Source: Paucibacter_B soli | GTDB taxonomy: Bacteria > Pseudomonadota > Gammaproteobacteria > Burkholderiales > Burkholderiaceae_C | Direction: 5' to 3' | Assembly: GCF_037482845.1 (NCBI RefSeq) | Contig: NZ_JBBHJW010000002.1 | Location: 372,001-436,000 of the forward strand | Length of the DNA: 64,000 bases | Shown: in pieces, positions 1 through 8,874 of the stretch | How positions within the stretch are numbered: position 1 is the stretch's first letter | How the letters are laid out: each line of letters opens with the position of its first letter | The notes under the pieces: generated by a model | Seen by the model: the letters and a program-made list of their open reading frames with translations, nothing else | Database searches by the model: none | Told to the model about the DNA's origin: nothing | Translations under genes and position numbers: made by a program

Positions 1-81
1 GGCGGGGGCGCTCGTCGCCTCGTCGCACCGATGGTCCCGAATCGCACTAGCATAGGGTCGATTGCCTGCCGGAGGGCCGCC

Positions 82-1236
82 ATGAAGACGCTGATCTCGC
101 TCCTGCTCGCCTGTGCCGTCGCCGCCTGCGCAACGGCGCCGCAGCCGACCATCGCGACCGAGACTTTGTTGCGCGACGCGGCCTTTGCGCCCAGCACCGA
201 GACCATAGACGCCGGCCAGGTGATGGCGCTGAGCGACGAGATGCGCGGCTATCTGAGGCGAGAGCTCGGCGCGCAACTGCGCAGCAGCGGCACCCGGCAG
301 GGCCTGCTGGATGCGCTCTATGCCAAGAGCCAGCTCAAGCTCGAGTACGACACCGCGATGACGCGCACGGCGGCGCAGGCCTTCGAGGCACGCGCCGGCA
401 ACTGCCTGTCGCTGACGCTGATGACGGCCGCCTTTGCCAAGGAGCTGGGCCTGCCTGTGCATTACCAGAACGTGCTGGTGGACGAGCTCTGGAGCCGGGT
501 AGGCAATCTGCAGTTTGTCTCCGGCCATGTGAATTTGCGACTGGGCCGGCGCCCAAGCGACTTCAGGATTCTCGGCGATGAGGCCGAGAACCTGATCGTG
601 GATTTCATGCCCGGTGCGCAGATCCGCAGCCAGCGCAGCCTCGACATCAGCGAGTCAACCATCGTCGCCATGTATATGAACAACCGCGCCGCCGAGTCGC
701 TCAGCGAGGGCAAGGTGGACCAGGCCTATTGGTGGGCGCGTGCCGCGGTTTTGCACGAGCCACGCTATCTGGGCGGCATCAACACCCTGGGCGTGATCTA
801 CCGCCGCCATGGCGAGCTCGATGCCGCGGCGCGTGCTTTCCGAGAGGTGCTGCAGCGCGAGCCTGCCAACACGCCGGCGCTGGCCAATCTGGTGGTGGTG
901 CTGCGCGAAACCGGCCAGACCGAAGAGGCCGATCGCTTGAACCTGCGCCTGGCCGAGATCCAGCCCTATCCCCCCTTCATGTTCTACGATCAGGGTCGAG
1001 ATGCCATGCGCGTGGGCGACTTCGAGCGCGCGCGCAATCTCTTCCGTCGGGAGATCTCACGCAACGCCTATTTCCATGAGCTGCACTTCTGGCTCGCGCT
1101 GGCCAACTATGCGCTGGGTGACATGGCTGAGGTGCGGCGCGAGCTGACCCTGGCCAAGGACAACAGCACCACCTCGCGCGACCGCGAGCTCTACAGCGCC
1201 AAGCTCGACAGCCTGCGTGTCAAGCGCAGCTATTGA
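82..1236 (+). CDS. Transglutaminase-like / TPR lipoprotein
   Basis: The 384-residue product begins with a lipoprotein-type signal (two candidate lipid cysteines, C11 and C16; C16 in VAAC fits the signal length better), so it should be an outer- or inner-membrane lipoprotein facing the periplasm. The N-terminal half has a transglutaminase-like Cys-His-Asp pattern (GNCLSL, GHVNL, IVDFMP). The C-terminal half has tetratricopeptide-like repeats (GVIYRRHGELDAAARAF and the following helices). I chose the ATG at 82 because GGAGGG lies just upstream and the signal peptide starts there; an in-frame start at 31 would add 17 non-signal residues. The substrate is unknown. It ends tail to tail with the next gene, the two stop codons sharing TGATCA. 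Confidence 0.8.
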   Translation: MKTLISLLLACAVAACATAPQPTIATETLLRDAAFAPSTETIDAGQVMALSDEMRGYLRRELGAQLRSSGTRQGLLDALYAKSQLKLEYDTAMTRTAAQAFEARAGNCLSLTLMTAAFAKELGLPVHYQNVLVDELWSRVGNLQFVSGHVNLRLGRRPSDFRILGDEAENLIVDFMPGAQIRSQRSLDISESTIVAMYMNNRAAESLSEGKVDQAYWWARAAVLHEPRYLGGINTLGVIYRRHGELDAAARAFREVLQREPANTPALANLVVVLRETGQTEEADRLNLRLAEIQPYPPFMFYDQGRDAMRVGDFERARNLFRREISRNAYFHELHFWLALANYALGDMAEVRRELTLAKDNSTTSRDRELYSAKLDSLRVKRSY

Positions 1237-1569
1237 TCAGAGCGGCGCCAGGCCATGGCGCGCGCGGGCGCGCGTGCAGGCTTCGTCGCCCAGGCCCAGC
1301 GGCGCGCGCAGCCCGAACTCGCGGCAGGGCGCTGGCCGCCATTCGTAGATGCCGCAACTGGCTTGCACGCCCACCTGGCCCACCAGGGCGGCGCAACGCG
1401 GTTGTACATGATCGGTGCCGCGCATGCGGCAGCTGCTGCGGGTGAGTTCCACGGTCAGGCCGTCGGGCACTTGGCCGCCCTCGCTGAGCAGTTCGGCACG
1501 CGCGAAGTCGACGCGAAAGCTCGCGCAGCAGGCGCCGCAGCGGGTGCAGGGGTTGTCGGCCGCGCTCAT
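1237..1569 (-). CDS. YkgJ-family cysteine cluster protein
   Basis: A 110-residue protein with an N-terminal CxxCGACC cluster (C8, C11, C14, C15) and further cysteines in SSCRM, QPRC, ASCGIYEWRPAPCREF and EACTRA. This pattern defines the YkgJ / zinc- or iron-chelating cysteine cluster family, whose biochemical role is poorly known. The start ATG at 1569 overlaps the stop of the upstream sterol-desaturase-like gene by four bases (ATGA), so the two are probably translated together. A longer open frame upstream lies inside that neighbour and was not used. Confidence 0.85.
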   Translation of the reverse strand: MSAADNPCTRCGACCASFRVDFARAELLSEGGQVPDGLTVELTRSSCRMRGTDHVQPRCAALVGQVGVQASCGIYEWRPAPCREFGLRAPLGLGDEACTRARARHGLAPL

Positions 1570-2810
1570 GGCGCAGCCCCGGCGGCCACCGGGCGGCGCA
1601 GCAGCACCGCCAGCAGCGGCACACTGAGCGCATAGGCCGCCACGCCGGTGGCCCAAAAGGCCTGCATCGCCGCTGAGGGCGCAGCCTGCAACAGCCAGGC
1701 GCAGGCCAGCGCGCTGGTGATCAGGCGCAGCATTTCGCCAGCGCGCCTGGTCTGCGGGTCCTCCAGCAGCTGGGTCAGCAGCACCAGGCTAGCGGCAAGC
1801 CCGAGCGCCAGGGGCAGGGCGGTGAACAGCGCCAGGCCCGGCGCCTGCGCCAGGAACAGCACGCCCAGGCCCAGTTGGATGAACAGGTGCAGTAGACCGT
1901 AGGCGGGCAGGCCCGCAGGCAGCGGCGGTGCGTAGCGCTGGAACTGCCGCAGGTCCGCTATCGGCTTGGGCGCCAGCCGCTCGAGATCCGCCGGGCGCCA
2001 ACCCGGATGCCGGAACCAGAGCGCGAGCTTGTCGCCCCAGCGCGCGGTCATGCGCATATCGCGCCAGCGCTCGGCATAGACATGCAGATTGGCCGAGAGC
2101 GGGTTCCAGTGCCGCAGCTGACCCAGCACGCCGTAGACGATGGGCTCGTCCGGGCGCTCCTCGACGAAGCTGCCGAACAGGCGGTCCCACAGGATCAGGA
2201 TGCCGCCGTAGTTGCGATCCAGGCAATAGGCGTTCTGGCCATGGTGGACGCGGTGGTTGGAGGGCGAGACGAAGACCCGGTCGAACCAGCCCAACCGACC
2301 CACCAGCCGCGTATGCACCCAGAACTGGTAGAGCAGATCGATCAGCGCTACCGCGCCGAACACCAGCGGCGGCACGCCCAGCACGGCCAGCGGCAGGTAG
2401 AAGATCCAGCCGAACAGAAAGCCGGTGCCGGTCTGGCGCAGCGCGGTGCTGAGGTTGTATTCCTCCGAGCTGTGATGCACCGCATGCGCGGCCCATAGCA
2501 GGGCCACCTCATGGCCGAGGCGGTGATGCCAGTAGTAGCAGAGGTCGTACAGCAACAGCGCCAACGGCCAGACCCACAGCGCGTCGGTGCGCAGCGGCAG
2601 CAGCGCCAGTTGCTGCCAGGCGAGCGTGTAAATGCCCAACGTGAAGGTCTTGCTGAACACCTCGATGAGCTGACTGGTGATGCCGGCCGCGAGGCTGGAG
2701 ACGGTGTCGGCTGCGCGATAGATGGCCTGGCCGCGCCAGCGCCCCCAGGCGAATTCCAGTCCGATCATCAGGACGAACACGGGAGCGGCATAGACGATGG
2801 GGTTGAGCAT
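1566..2810 (-). CDS. Sterol desaturase / fatty acid hydroxylase family protein
   Basis: A 414-residue integral membrane protein with the histidine boxes of the di-iron membrane hydroxylase superfamily: HHRLGHE (about 95-101), HAVHH (109-113) and HRVHH (186-190), plus a downstream membrane-rich C-terminal half. Family members hydroxylate or desaturate lipid substrates. The long C-terminal membrane extension resembles bacterial relatives of alkylglycerol monooxygenase, but the substrate cannot be read from sequence. The next gene overlaps its stop by four bases. Confidence 0.85.
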   Translation of the reverse strand: MLNPIVYAAPVFVLMIGLEFAWGRWRGQAIYRAADTVSSLAAGITSQLIEVFSKTFTLGIYTLAWQQLALLPLRTDALWVWPLALLLYDLCYYWHHRLGHEVALLWAAHAVHHSSEEYNLSTALRQTGTGFLFGWIFYLPLAVLGVPPLVFGAVALIDLLYQFWVHTRLVGRLGWFDRVFVSPSNHRVHHGQNAYCLDRNYGGILILWDRLFGSFVEERPDEPIVYGVLGQLRHWNPLSANLHVYAERWRDMRMTARWGDKLALWFRHPGWRPADLERLAPKPIADLRQFQRYAPPLPAGLPAYGLLHLFIQLGLGVLFLAQAPGLALFTALPLALGLAASLVLLTQLLEDPQTRRAGEMLRLITSALACAWLLQAAPSAAMQAFWATGVAAYALSVPLLAVLLRRPVAAGAAP

Positions 2811-2923
2811 GGGCAGACGCCGTCGTGAGGAGTGCGAGCGCTATTGTCCCGGCCCGTGCCGCCTACCGCACGCAGGAATGCGACACTTGCCAAACCCCCG
2901 CATCATGCGCAGAGGAGGCCTCG

Positions 2924-3607
2924 ATGTCGCATCACGTATTCCCGCCGTCCGCCGTCCTTGCTGCGGCGTTGCTGGGCGCATCGACGCGCCTTTGTGCCGC
3001 CGACCTGAGCTTGCAGGTGCTGGACCGCAGCGGCAAACCGCTGCCCGATGCGGTGGTGCTGCTGGATAGCAGCCAGCAGGGGGCGCGCCCGGTGGCCAGG
3101 GCCGAATACCTGATCGCGCAGGAAAAAATGAAGTTCGTGCCGGCGCTGTCGGTGGTGCCGGTGGGCGCCAAGGTGGTGTTCAGCAACCTGGATCGCTGGG
3201 ACCACCATGTGCGCGGCGGCCAGATGGGGCCGGGCGGCGTCTATCTGGACCCCAGCCAGGGCTTTGCGCTGCGCCTGGCCGGCCGGGTGGAGGGCAAGGC
3301 CCCCAGCAGTGCCAGCCAGACCTTTGTCCAGCCAGGACCGCAGCTGTTGGGCTGCCATCTGCATGGCTCGATGCGCGGCCATGTCTATGTCAGCGATTCG
3401 CCCTGGGCGGCGGTGAGTGACGCCGAGGGCAGGCTGAGTTTCAGCGGCCTGCCCGAGGGAGCCGCCCGGCTGCGGATCTGGCACCCGGATCAGTTGCTGG
3501 ATGGCCAGGCGCAGAACATCCAGCTCGGTGCCGGAAGCAATAGCCTGAGCCTGCCAACCCAGATTGCACCGCGCCGCGCCGCGGCCGCACCCAGCGCCCA
3601 GCCCTAG
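2924..3607 (+). CDS. Periplasmic cupredoxin-like protein
   Basis: A 227-residue secreted protein. The signal peptide ends near LCAA/D, and the ATG at 2924 is preceded by AGAGGAGG, so upstream in-frame starts are rejected. The core resembles plastocyanin-like proteins often labelled 'methylamine utilization protein': a loop with two histidines (WDHHVRG) and a C-terminal CHLHGSMRGHVYV segment, which together could supply His/Cys/His/Met-type copper ligands. A carboxypeptidase-regulatory-like beta domain follows (DAEGRLSFSGLPEGAARLRIW). No methylamine genes are nearby. It converges with the PrsT-like gene 15 bases away. Confidence 0.7.
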   Translation: MSHHVFPPSAVLAAALLGASTRLCAADLSLQVLDRSGKPLPDAVVLLDSSQQGARPVARAEYLIAQEKMKFVPALSVVPVGAKVVFSNLDRWDHHVRGGQMGPGGVYLDPSQGFALRLAGRVEGKAPSSASQTFVQPGPQLLGCHLHGSMRGHVYVSDSPWAAVSDAEGRLSFSGLPEGAARLRIWHPDQLLDGQAQNIQLGAGSNSLSLPTQIAPRRAAAAPSAQP

Positions 3608-3622
3608 TGACGCGGCGCCGGC

Positions 3623-6415
3623 TCAGCCCAGCTCGGCCAGCAGCTTGGTGACCTCGGCCTTCTCCGGATAGTTCTTCTTGCCTTGCTTGTCGAGGTTCTT
3701 CAACTCGGTGATCGCTGAGGTCTTGTCGCCCGACAAGACATGCAGCTTTGCCAGGTTAAGGCGGTAGGCGTTCGATGCTGGGGCCATCTCCACCACCTGC
3801 TTCTGGATTTCCAGCGCCCTGGCGACTTGCTTGTTCGCGCCCAGCACGGTGGCCAAGGTGTCCATCAGGGCCGGCTGGCCGGGCGCGGCCTTGGTGGCCT
3901 TCTCGGCCGCGACCAGGGCGGGCGCGAGCTTACCCTGCTTGAAATAGGTCCAAGCCAGGTTGTTGAGGGCGATCGGGTAGTCCGGGCGCAGGCTCAGCAA
4001 TTGCTCAAGGCGCTTCTCGGCGCTGGCGTAGTCCTGCCGCGCCAGCGCCTGGTCGCTCAGATAGAGCAGGAACAAGGCGTCCTTGGGATGATCCTTGGTC
4101 CAGCTGTCGACGAACTTGGCGGCCTCAGCATCCTTCTTGGCCCTGGTCAGCACGAAGTGGTACTGGGCCGGCGCTTGCGCCGGATTGGACTTGCCAAGGG
4201 CATTGCGGAAAGCCGCGGCGGCTTGCTCAAGACGGTTCTGGGTTTGCTCGATTTCGCCTTCCAGCATGAAGCCCAGCGCCTGGTTGGGGAATTTCTGCTG
4301 CACACGCCGGGCGACCTTCAACGCGTCATCGAAGCGCTGCTGGCGCAGTGCCAACATGATGGCGGCACGCTGGGTCTGCAAGGCGTCGGGAGCCAGATCC
4401 AAGGCGCGTTTCACCGACCTTGCCGCGCCGTCCAGATCCTTGCTGGCGAGCTGGGTGTCGGCCAGGCCCAGCAGGGCGCTCACCGAGCGCGGTTGCACCG
4501 AGATGAGCTTGTTGAAGGTGGCGAGCGCCTGGTTGGCATCGCCGGCGTTCAGCTGCGCGCGCCCGAGGCGCTCCTGCAACTCCGGGTTGTCGGGCAGGGC
4601 CGCCGTGGCGGCCTGGGCGGCCAGCAGCGCTTCCTGCGCCTCCTCATGGGCCAGATGGTGCTCGATCAAGGTGCGGCGCGCATTCGGGTCCGAGGGATTG
4701 GCCTTCACCGCGTTGCGCAGCATTTCGGCCACTTCCTTGGGCGAACCGCCGGAGCGCATACGCAACTCCGCCAACGCAACCATGGCACGGCTGCTCTTGG
4801 GGTCGGCCTTGACGACGGCCTCAAGCCGTGCCTTGGCGACGTCAGGCTTGCCTTCCAAGAAGTCGAGCGCGGCCAGGCTGGCGATGGCCGGGAAGAAGTC
4901 TGCGCGCGCGGCCAGCGCCGCCTCGAAGGCCTTGCGTGCCGCGGCATTGTCCTTGCGCAGCAACAGCACCTGGCCGCGCAGATTGGCAGCGATCGATTTG
5001 TCCGCCTGCTTGCGCTCCATCGCATCGATGGCGGTCAGCGCCTTGTCCAGATCGCGCCGGCGCACATGGGCGCTGATCAGTGCCATGTCGGCCGATACGC
5101 CGGTATCGCTGGCGGCGATGCTGCGCAGATCGCTGAAGCCGGCGTCGGTCTTGCCTTGCGCGATCTGGGACATTGCCAGCGCCGTACGCGCCTTGGCGCT
5201 GTCGGGCTTGCTCTGCACCGCCTTGGCAAAGTAGGTTTCGGCATTCTTCAGGTCGCCGATGGCCAGGTAGGCCTGGCCCGCCAGGGTCAGCGATTCGGCA
5301 TCCGCATGGCCGCTTTCGAGCACCGGGCGCAGCGCGTTGATGGCCTTGTCGGGTTGGTTGGACATCATGTTGGCGCGTGCCAGCAAGCGGCGTGCACCCA
5401 GGTCATTGGGCATGGCCTGGACGGCGCGCATCAGCAGGGTTTCGGCCGGGGCGCTCGCGCCCAGTTGCAACTCGACGGCTCCGGCCAGCAGCAGCATGCG
5501 CGGATGGTCGGGCATGCCACGCAAGCCCTTTTGCAGCAGCGCCTGCGCCTCCTTGTACTGGCCCTTGCCCAACATCATCTGGGCTTCGAACACCAGCGTG
5601 TCCGGATGGCGCGGCAGTGCCTTGCGCATGGCTTCCAACTGCTTGTTGGCGGCGTCCACATCGTTGGCCGCCAGGTGCATGGTCATCAGCGCGCTGTGGG
5701 CGCGTGCCAGGTCGCCGCGCAGCGCCAAGGCCTTCTCGAAGGCGGTGCGTGCAGCGGCGCGGTCATCCTTGGCCATCAGCAGGTCGCCGCGCAACATGAA
5801 GGCCTGGGCATTGCCGGGTTCGCGGGCGGTCAGATCATCCATCAGCTTGAGCGCTTCATCGAGCTCGCCGCCGCCCGCCTTCAGCCGGGCCTGCAAAATC
5901 ATGGCCGCGCCATAACCGGGCACGAGCTTGAGCGCCTCGTCCACCGCCGCCTGGGCCCGCTCGCGCGCACCCAGTCCCGCGTGGGCCGCGGCAATGCTGG
6001 TCTTGAAGTCGGCCATGGCCTTGGGTTCGTTGAAGGAAAGCAGGCCAAACTCGTCCACCAGCTTGCGGCTCTCGCCCTGGGCCAGCAGGGCGCGCGCCAG
6101 CTCGGGCATCACCTGCTCGTCGGCCACTTTCAGGCGGCGCGCCTGGCGCAATTCGATTTCAGCCCCGGCCGCATCGCCCTGGCCCAGCAAGGCCTTGCCC
6201 AGCAGCAGGCGCGCCTCCGCCGACTCGGCATTCTTCTGCAGGACGTTCTTCAGCTGGATGGTGGCGGCGCTGTAGTTCTCCAGGCTCAAATACTCTTTGG
6301 CCGCGGTGATCAATTCCGCCTCAGTCTTTCCGCCGCAGGCAGACAACATGATCAGGGCGGCGAGCGACAGGCTCGCGAGACCTAGCTTGGACCGGTGGCT
6401 GGATTTCTTACTCAA
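3623..6415 (-). CDS. prsT: PrsT-type TPR-repeat lipoprotein (PEP-CTERM system family)
   Basis: About 930 residues, nearly all tetratricopeptide repeats, behind a lipoprotein signal (IMLSACGG). The order of motifs (AKEYLSLENYSAATIQLKN, then LLGKALLGQGDAAGAEIELR) matches the large TPR lipoprotein that accompanies exosortase / PEP-CTERM systems. I place the start at the TTG at 6415: AAGGGGAAG lies just upstream and it begins directly at the signal peptide, whereas the ATG at 6505 gives a long non-signal leader. No exosortase, PEP-CTERM protein or polysaccharide gene is in this window, so it is an orphan here. It probably acts as a scaffold on the periplasmic face of a membrane. Confidence 0.75.
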   Translation of the reverse strand: MSKKSSHRSKLGLASLSLAALIMLSACGGKTEAELITAAKEYLSLENYSAATIQLKNVLQKNAESAEARLLLGKALLGQGDAAGAEIELRQARRLKVADEQVMPELARALLAQGESRKLVDEFGLLSFNEPKAMADFKTSIAAAHAGLGARERAQAAVDEALKLVPGYGAAMILQARLKAGGGELDEALKLMDDLTAREPGNAQAFMLRGDLLMAKDDRAAARTAFEKALALRGDLARAHSALMTMHLAANDVDAANKQLEAMRKALPRHPDTLVFEAQMMLGKGQYKEAQALLQKGLRGMPDHPRMLLLAGAVELQLGASAPAETLLMRAVQAMPNDLGARRLLARANMMSNQPDKAINALRPVLESGHADAESLTLAGQAYLAIGDLKNAETYFAKAVQSKPDSAKARTALAMSQIAQGKTDAGFSDLRSIAASDTGVSADMALISAHVRRRDLDKALTAIDAMERKQADKSIAANLRGQVLLLRKDNAAARKAFEAALAARADFFPAIASLAALDFLEGKPDVAKARLEAVVKADPKSSRAMVALAELRMRSGGSPKEVAEMLRNAVKANPSDPNARRTLIEHHLAHEEAQEALLAAQAATAALPDNPELQERLGRAQLNAGDANQALATFNKLISVQPRSVSALLGLADTQLASKDLDGAARSVKRALDLAPDALQTQRAAIMLALRQQRFDDALKVARRVQQKFPNQALGFMLEGEIEQTQNRLEQAAAAFRNALGKSNPAQAPAQYHFVLTRAKKDAEAAKFVDSWTKDHPKDALFLLYLSDQALARQDYASAEKRLEQLLSLRPDYPIALNNLAWTYFKQGKLAPALVAAEKATKAAPGQPALMDTLATVLGANKQVARALEIQKQVVEMAPASNAYRLNLAKLHVLSGDKTSAITELKNLDKQGKKNYPEKAEVTKLLAELG

Positions 6416-6539
6416 GACTTCCCCTTGTGTGTTGGGGCCGCAGCGCTGGCGGCCTAGCTGCGCGCGAGTATGGCCGAGGCCATGCGACCCAACAAGCGAG
6501 CACAAACCAGCAGCGTGACTAAATGCGGAGGAGGGGTGC

Positions 6540-8006
6540 TCAGGCGCTGGCCACTTCGCGCACCACGGTGACGGTGCAATCCGATTCCGCCACCACCTGG
6601 GCCGAGACGCTGCCCAGATAGCGCCGCAGCGCCGAGTTGCCGCGCGCGCCCATCACCACATGATCGACGCGGTTCTTGGCGGCAAATTCGATGATGGCAT
6701 TGGCCGCGTCCGGCGCTTCCAGTACATGGAAGGTGAGCCGACCATCCTCGAGCTTGAGCGCGCGGGTGACAGGTCTTGCCCAATGCTTGAGGGCGATCAA
6801 TTGCTTGACATGCAGGCTCTTGCCGTCCTTGTCGGTCAGCTCGTCCATGCCGATACGGGCGGTCTTCATCACGCTGACGCAGGCCAGGCGGGCGCCAGGC
6901 TCGGTCTGCACAATGCGGCGCACCGTCTCGCGCAATTGCTCTAGCAGGCCCGGGGTGGCATGGTCGATGTCCACCGCGGCCATGATGATGGGGCTGCGCG
7001 CCACCTGCTCGGTGACCGTGGCCTGGGCCGTGGGTTCGGAGCCGAGCGCGAAGAACCAGCGCTTGAGGGTCTTGATGGTGCCGCTGGTGTGCAGGCGTGC
7101 GGCGCGCTTGCTGAGGGTGATGCCCTCGGGGCGCTGCAGGTCCAGCGCCAGCTGGGCGGCGCTCTGGTAGCGCCGCTCCGGCTTGACCTCTAGGCAGCGC
7201 AGCACCACCTCCTGGAACCAGGGCGGGATGCTCGCGTCGATGGCGCGCGGCGGCACCGGGTCCACGTAGAGGCGGCGGCGCAGGCCGCGCACCGAGGCGG
7301 GCTGGCCGAAGGGACGCTCGCCGGTGGCAAAGTGGTAGAGCATCACGCCCAGGGCGAACAGATCGCTGCGCGGATCATTGCGCACGAACTGCACCTGCTC
7401 GGGCGACATATAGGGCCCGGTGCCCATGGGCAGCGAGAACTCCTCCTCCAGCAGATCGGGCAGCTGATCGTGACGCGACAGCCCGAAGTCCACCAGCACC
7501 GCCTCGCCGCTGGGGCGCAGCATGATGTTGCTGGGCTTGATGTCCAGATGCACCACATGCTGGCGATGCAGATCATGCAGGGCGGTGGCCACGCGCGAGC
7601 CGATCTCGATCACCTCGTCCAAGGGCAGCGGCGCCTCGTCCAGGCGCGGACGCAGCGACTGGCCGGCGATCTGCTCCATCACGATATAGGCTTGGCGGGT
7701 CCAGTCGCCGCGCGCCACGAAACGCGGCACATGGGGGCCCTTGAGTGCCGGCATCAGCATCTGCTCGACCTCGAAGCCGACGATGGTGGCGGGGTCCTCG
7801 CCGCCCTTGATGCGGGGCACCTTCATGATGAGCGGGAAGTCCTCGCCTGGCACCGGCTCCAGTCGCGTGACACGCCATAGATTGGCCATGCCGCCCTGGT
7901 GCAGACGCTCTTCCAGCCGGAAACCGTCCAGCACCAGGCCGGGCTCTAGGCTGGCGATCGGCAGGGGGGCGGGGACGCTGGCGGGACCGCTGGACTGGTC
8001 TGGCAT
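6540..8006 (-). CDS. Ser/Thr protein kinase fused to a universal stress protein domain
   Basis: A 488-residue soluble fusion. Residues about 28-280 form a Hanks-type kinase with the ATP lysine (LIMKVPR), catalytic loop HLDIKPSN (about 153-160), DFG (173-175) and MSPEQ; the glycine loop is degenerate (HQGGMANL). The last about 145 residues form a UspA-like domain ending with the nucleotide-binding pattern GARGNSALRRYLGSVSAQVV. The ATG at 8006 follows GAGGAA and is preferred to a TTG 15 bases upstream. It lies 29 bases downstream of the metallophosphatase gene on the same strand, suggesting a kinase-phosphatase pair. It contains one copy of the CAGGTCTTGC word at 6770. Confidence 0.88.
   Translation of the reverse strand: MPDQSSGPASVPAPLPIASLEPGLVLDGFRLEERLHQGGMANLWRVTRLEPVPGEDFPLIMKVPRIKGGEDPATIVGFEVEQMLMPALKGPHVPRFVARGDWTRQAYIVMEQIAGQSLRPRLDEAPLPLDEVIEIGSRVATALHDLHRQHVVHLDIKPSNIMLRPSGEAVLVDFGLSRHDQLPDLLEEEFSLPMGTGPYMSPEQVQFVRNDPRSDLFALGVMLYHFATGERPFGQPASVRGLRRRLYVDPVPPRAIDASIPPWFQEVVLRCLEVKPERRYQSAAQLALDLQRPEGITLSKRAARLHTSGTIKTLKRWFFALGSEPTAQATVTEQVARSPIIMAAVDIDHATPGLLEQLRETVRRIVQTEPGARLACVSVMKTARIGMDELTDKDGKSLHVKQLIALKHWARPVTRALKLEDGRLTFHVLEAPDAANAIIEFAAKNRVDHVVMGARGNSALRRYLGSVSAQVVAESDCTVTVVREVASA
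6770..6779 (+). repeat. CAGGTCTTGC word, copy 1
   Basis: Exact copy of the over-represented 10-base word. It is inside the kinase-USP gene on the opposite strand, where it is read as GCA AGA CCT G (Ala-Arg-Pro-Val), a different frame from all other copies and using codons that look rare for this genome. Confidence 0.5.
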
Positions 8007-8035
8007 GGATTCCTCGATCAAAAGGCCTATGGGCG

Positions 8036-8779
8036 CTAGTCGCCGGTGAGCAGGCGCTGCGCCAGGCGTTCGGGCAGGCCGGCGGCACGGATGCGTGCGG
8101 CGGCACCATCATGGTCGTAGGGCACGCGCTGGAAGCTCAGCTCGTGACTCACGGTGTCGAACAGGGCGTAGCAGGCGGCCGGATTACCGTCGCGCGGCTG
8201 GCCGCAGGAGCCGGGGATGGCCAACCACTGGCGGTTGGGCAGCAGCGGTATCGACATGCCAGGCACTGGTTTGAAGTCGCCCGCCTTGCCGGTCCCGGAG
8301 AGGTGGTAGAGCATGGGCTCGTGCATATGGCCGCAAAAGGTGTAGCGGCATTCGGTGGCATGCAGACTGCGCATTGCCTCCAGGCGCCCCTGGATGTACT
8401 CCCAGGCGCGCGGGTCGTAGGCATTGGCATGCACATAGAGCCGGTCTTGCTGGGTCTGGCTGATCGGCAGTGCGGCCAGAAAGGCGAGTTGCTCGGCATT
8501 CAGCTGGGCACGCGTCCATTGCACGGCTGCGCGGGCATCGTCGCGCATGCTGGGCAGCGGGCCTTCCAGCACGGCGGCGTCATGGTTGCCCATCACCGCG
8601 ACGGCACCGGCCGCGACCATTTGGCGCACGCGATCCACCACCCAGGCAGGATCGCCGCCATAGCCCACGAAGTCGCCCAACAGGGCATATTGGCCGGCAT
8701 GCTGCGACTCGGCATGGTCGAGCACCGCGCTAAAGGCTTCGCGATTGGCGTGCAGATCGGTGATCAGGGCGATTTTCAT
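8036..8779 (-). CDS. Calcineurin-like metallophosphatase
   Basis: A 247-residue cytoplasmic phosphoesterase with the metal-binding signatures DLH (residues 8-10), GDFVGYG, GNHD and GHMHEP in the usual order. The start MKIALITD at 8779 is the standard family N-terminus; longer in-frame starts run into the upstream intergenic DNA. Its stop lies 29 bases before the kinase-USP fusion on the same strand, so the two are likely co-transcribed and may act on shared phosphoproteins (inference). PP2A-like or YfcE-like substrate preference cannot be told apart here. Confidence 0.85.
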   Translation of the reverse strand: MKIALITDLHANREAFSAVLDHAESQHAGQYALLGDFVGYGGDPAWVVDRVRQMVAAGAVAVMGNHDAAVLEGPLPSMRDDARAAVQWTRAQLNAEQLAFLAALPISQTQQDRLYVHANAYDPRAWEYIQGRLEAMRSLHATECRYTFCGHMHEPMLYHLSGTGKAGDFKPVPGMSIPLLPNRQWLAIPGSCGQPRDGNPAACYALFDTVSHELSFQRVPYDHDGAAARIRAAGLPERLAQRLLTGD

Positions 8780-8874
8780 GACCCGCATAGCTTGCCATGT
8801 TTGACTGACGGCTGGCTGATCCTTGCCGCCTGCGGCTTCGGTTATCCTGCACCGAACAGGACGGCAGTACAGAC

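Noticed and set aside
3740..6385. An open frame of about 880 codons on the plus strand opposite the PrsT-like gene
   Set aside because: Long antisense frames are usual in GC-rich genes. It has no signal, no recognisable domain and is rich in Gly/Gln/Arg/Leu, as expected from reading the complement of a TPR gene.
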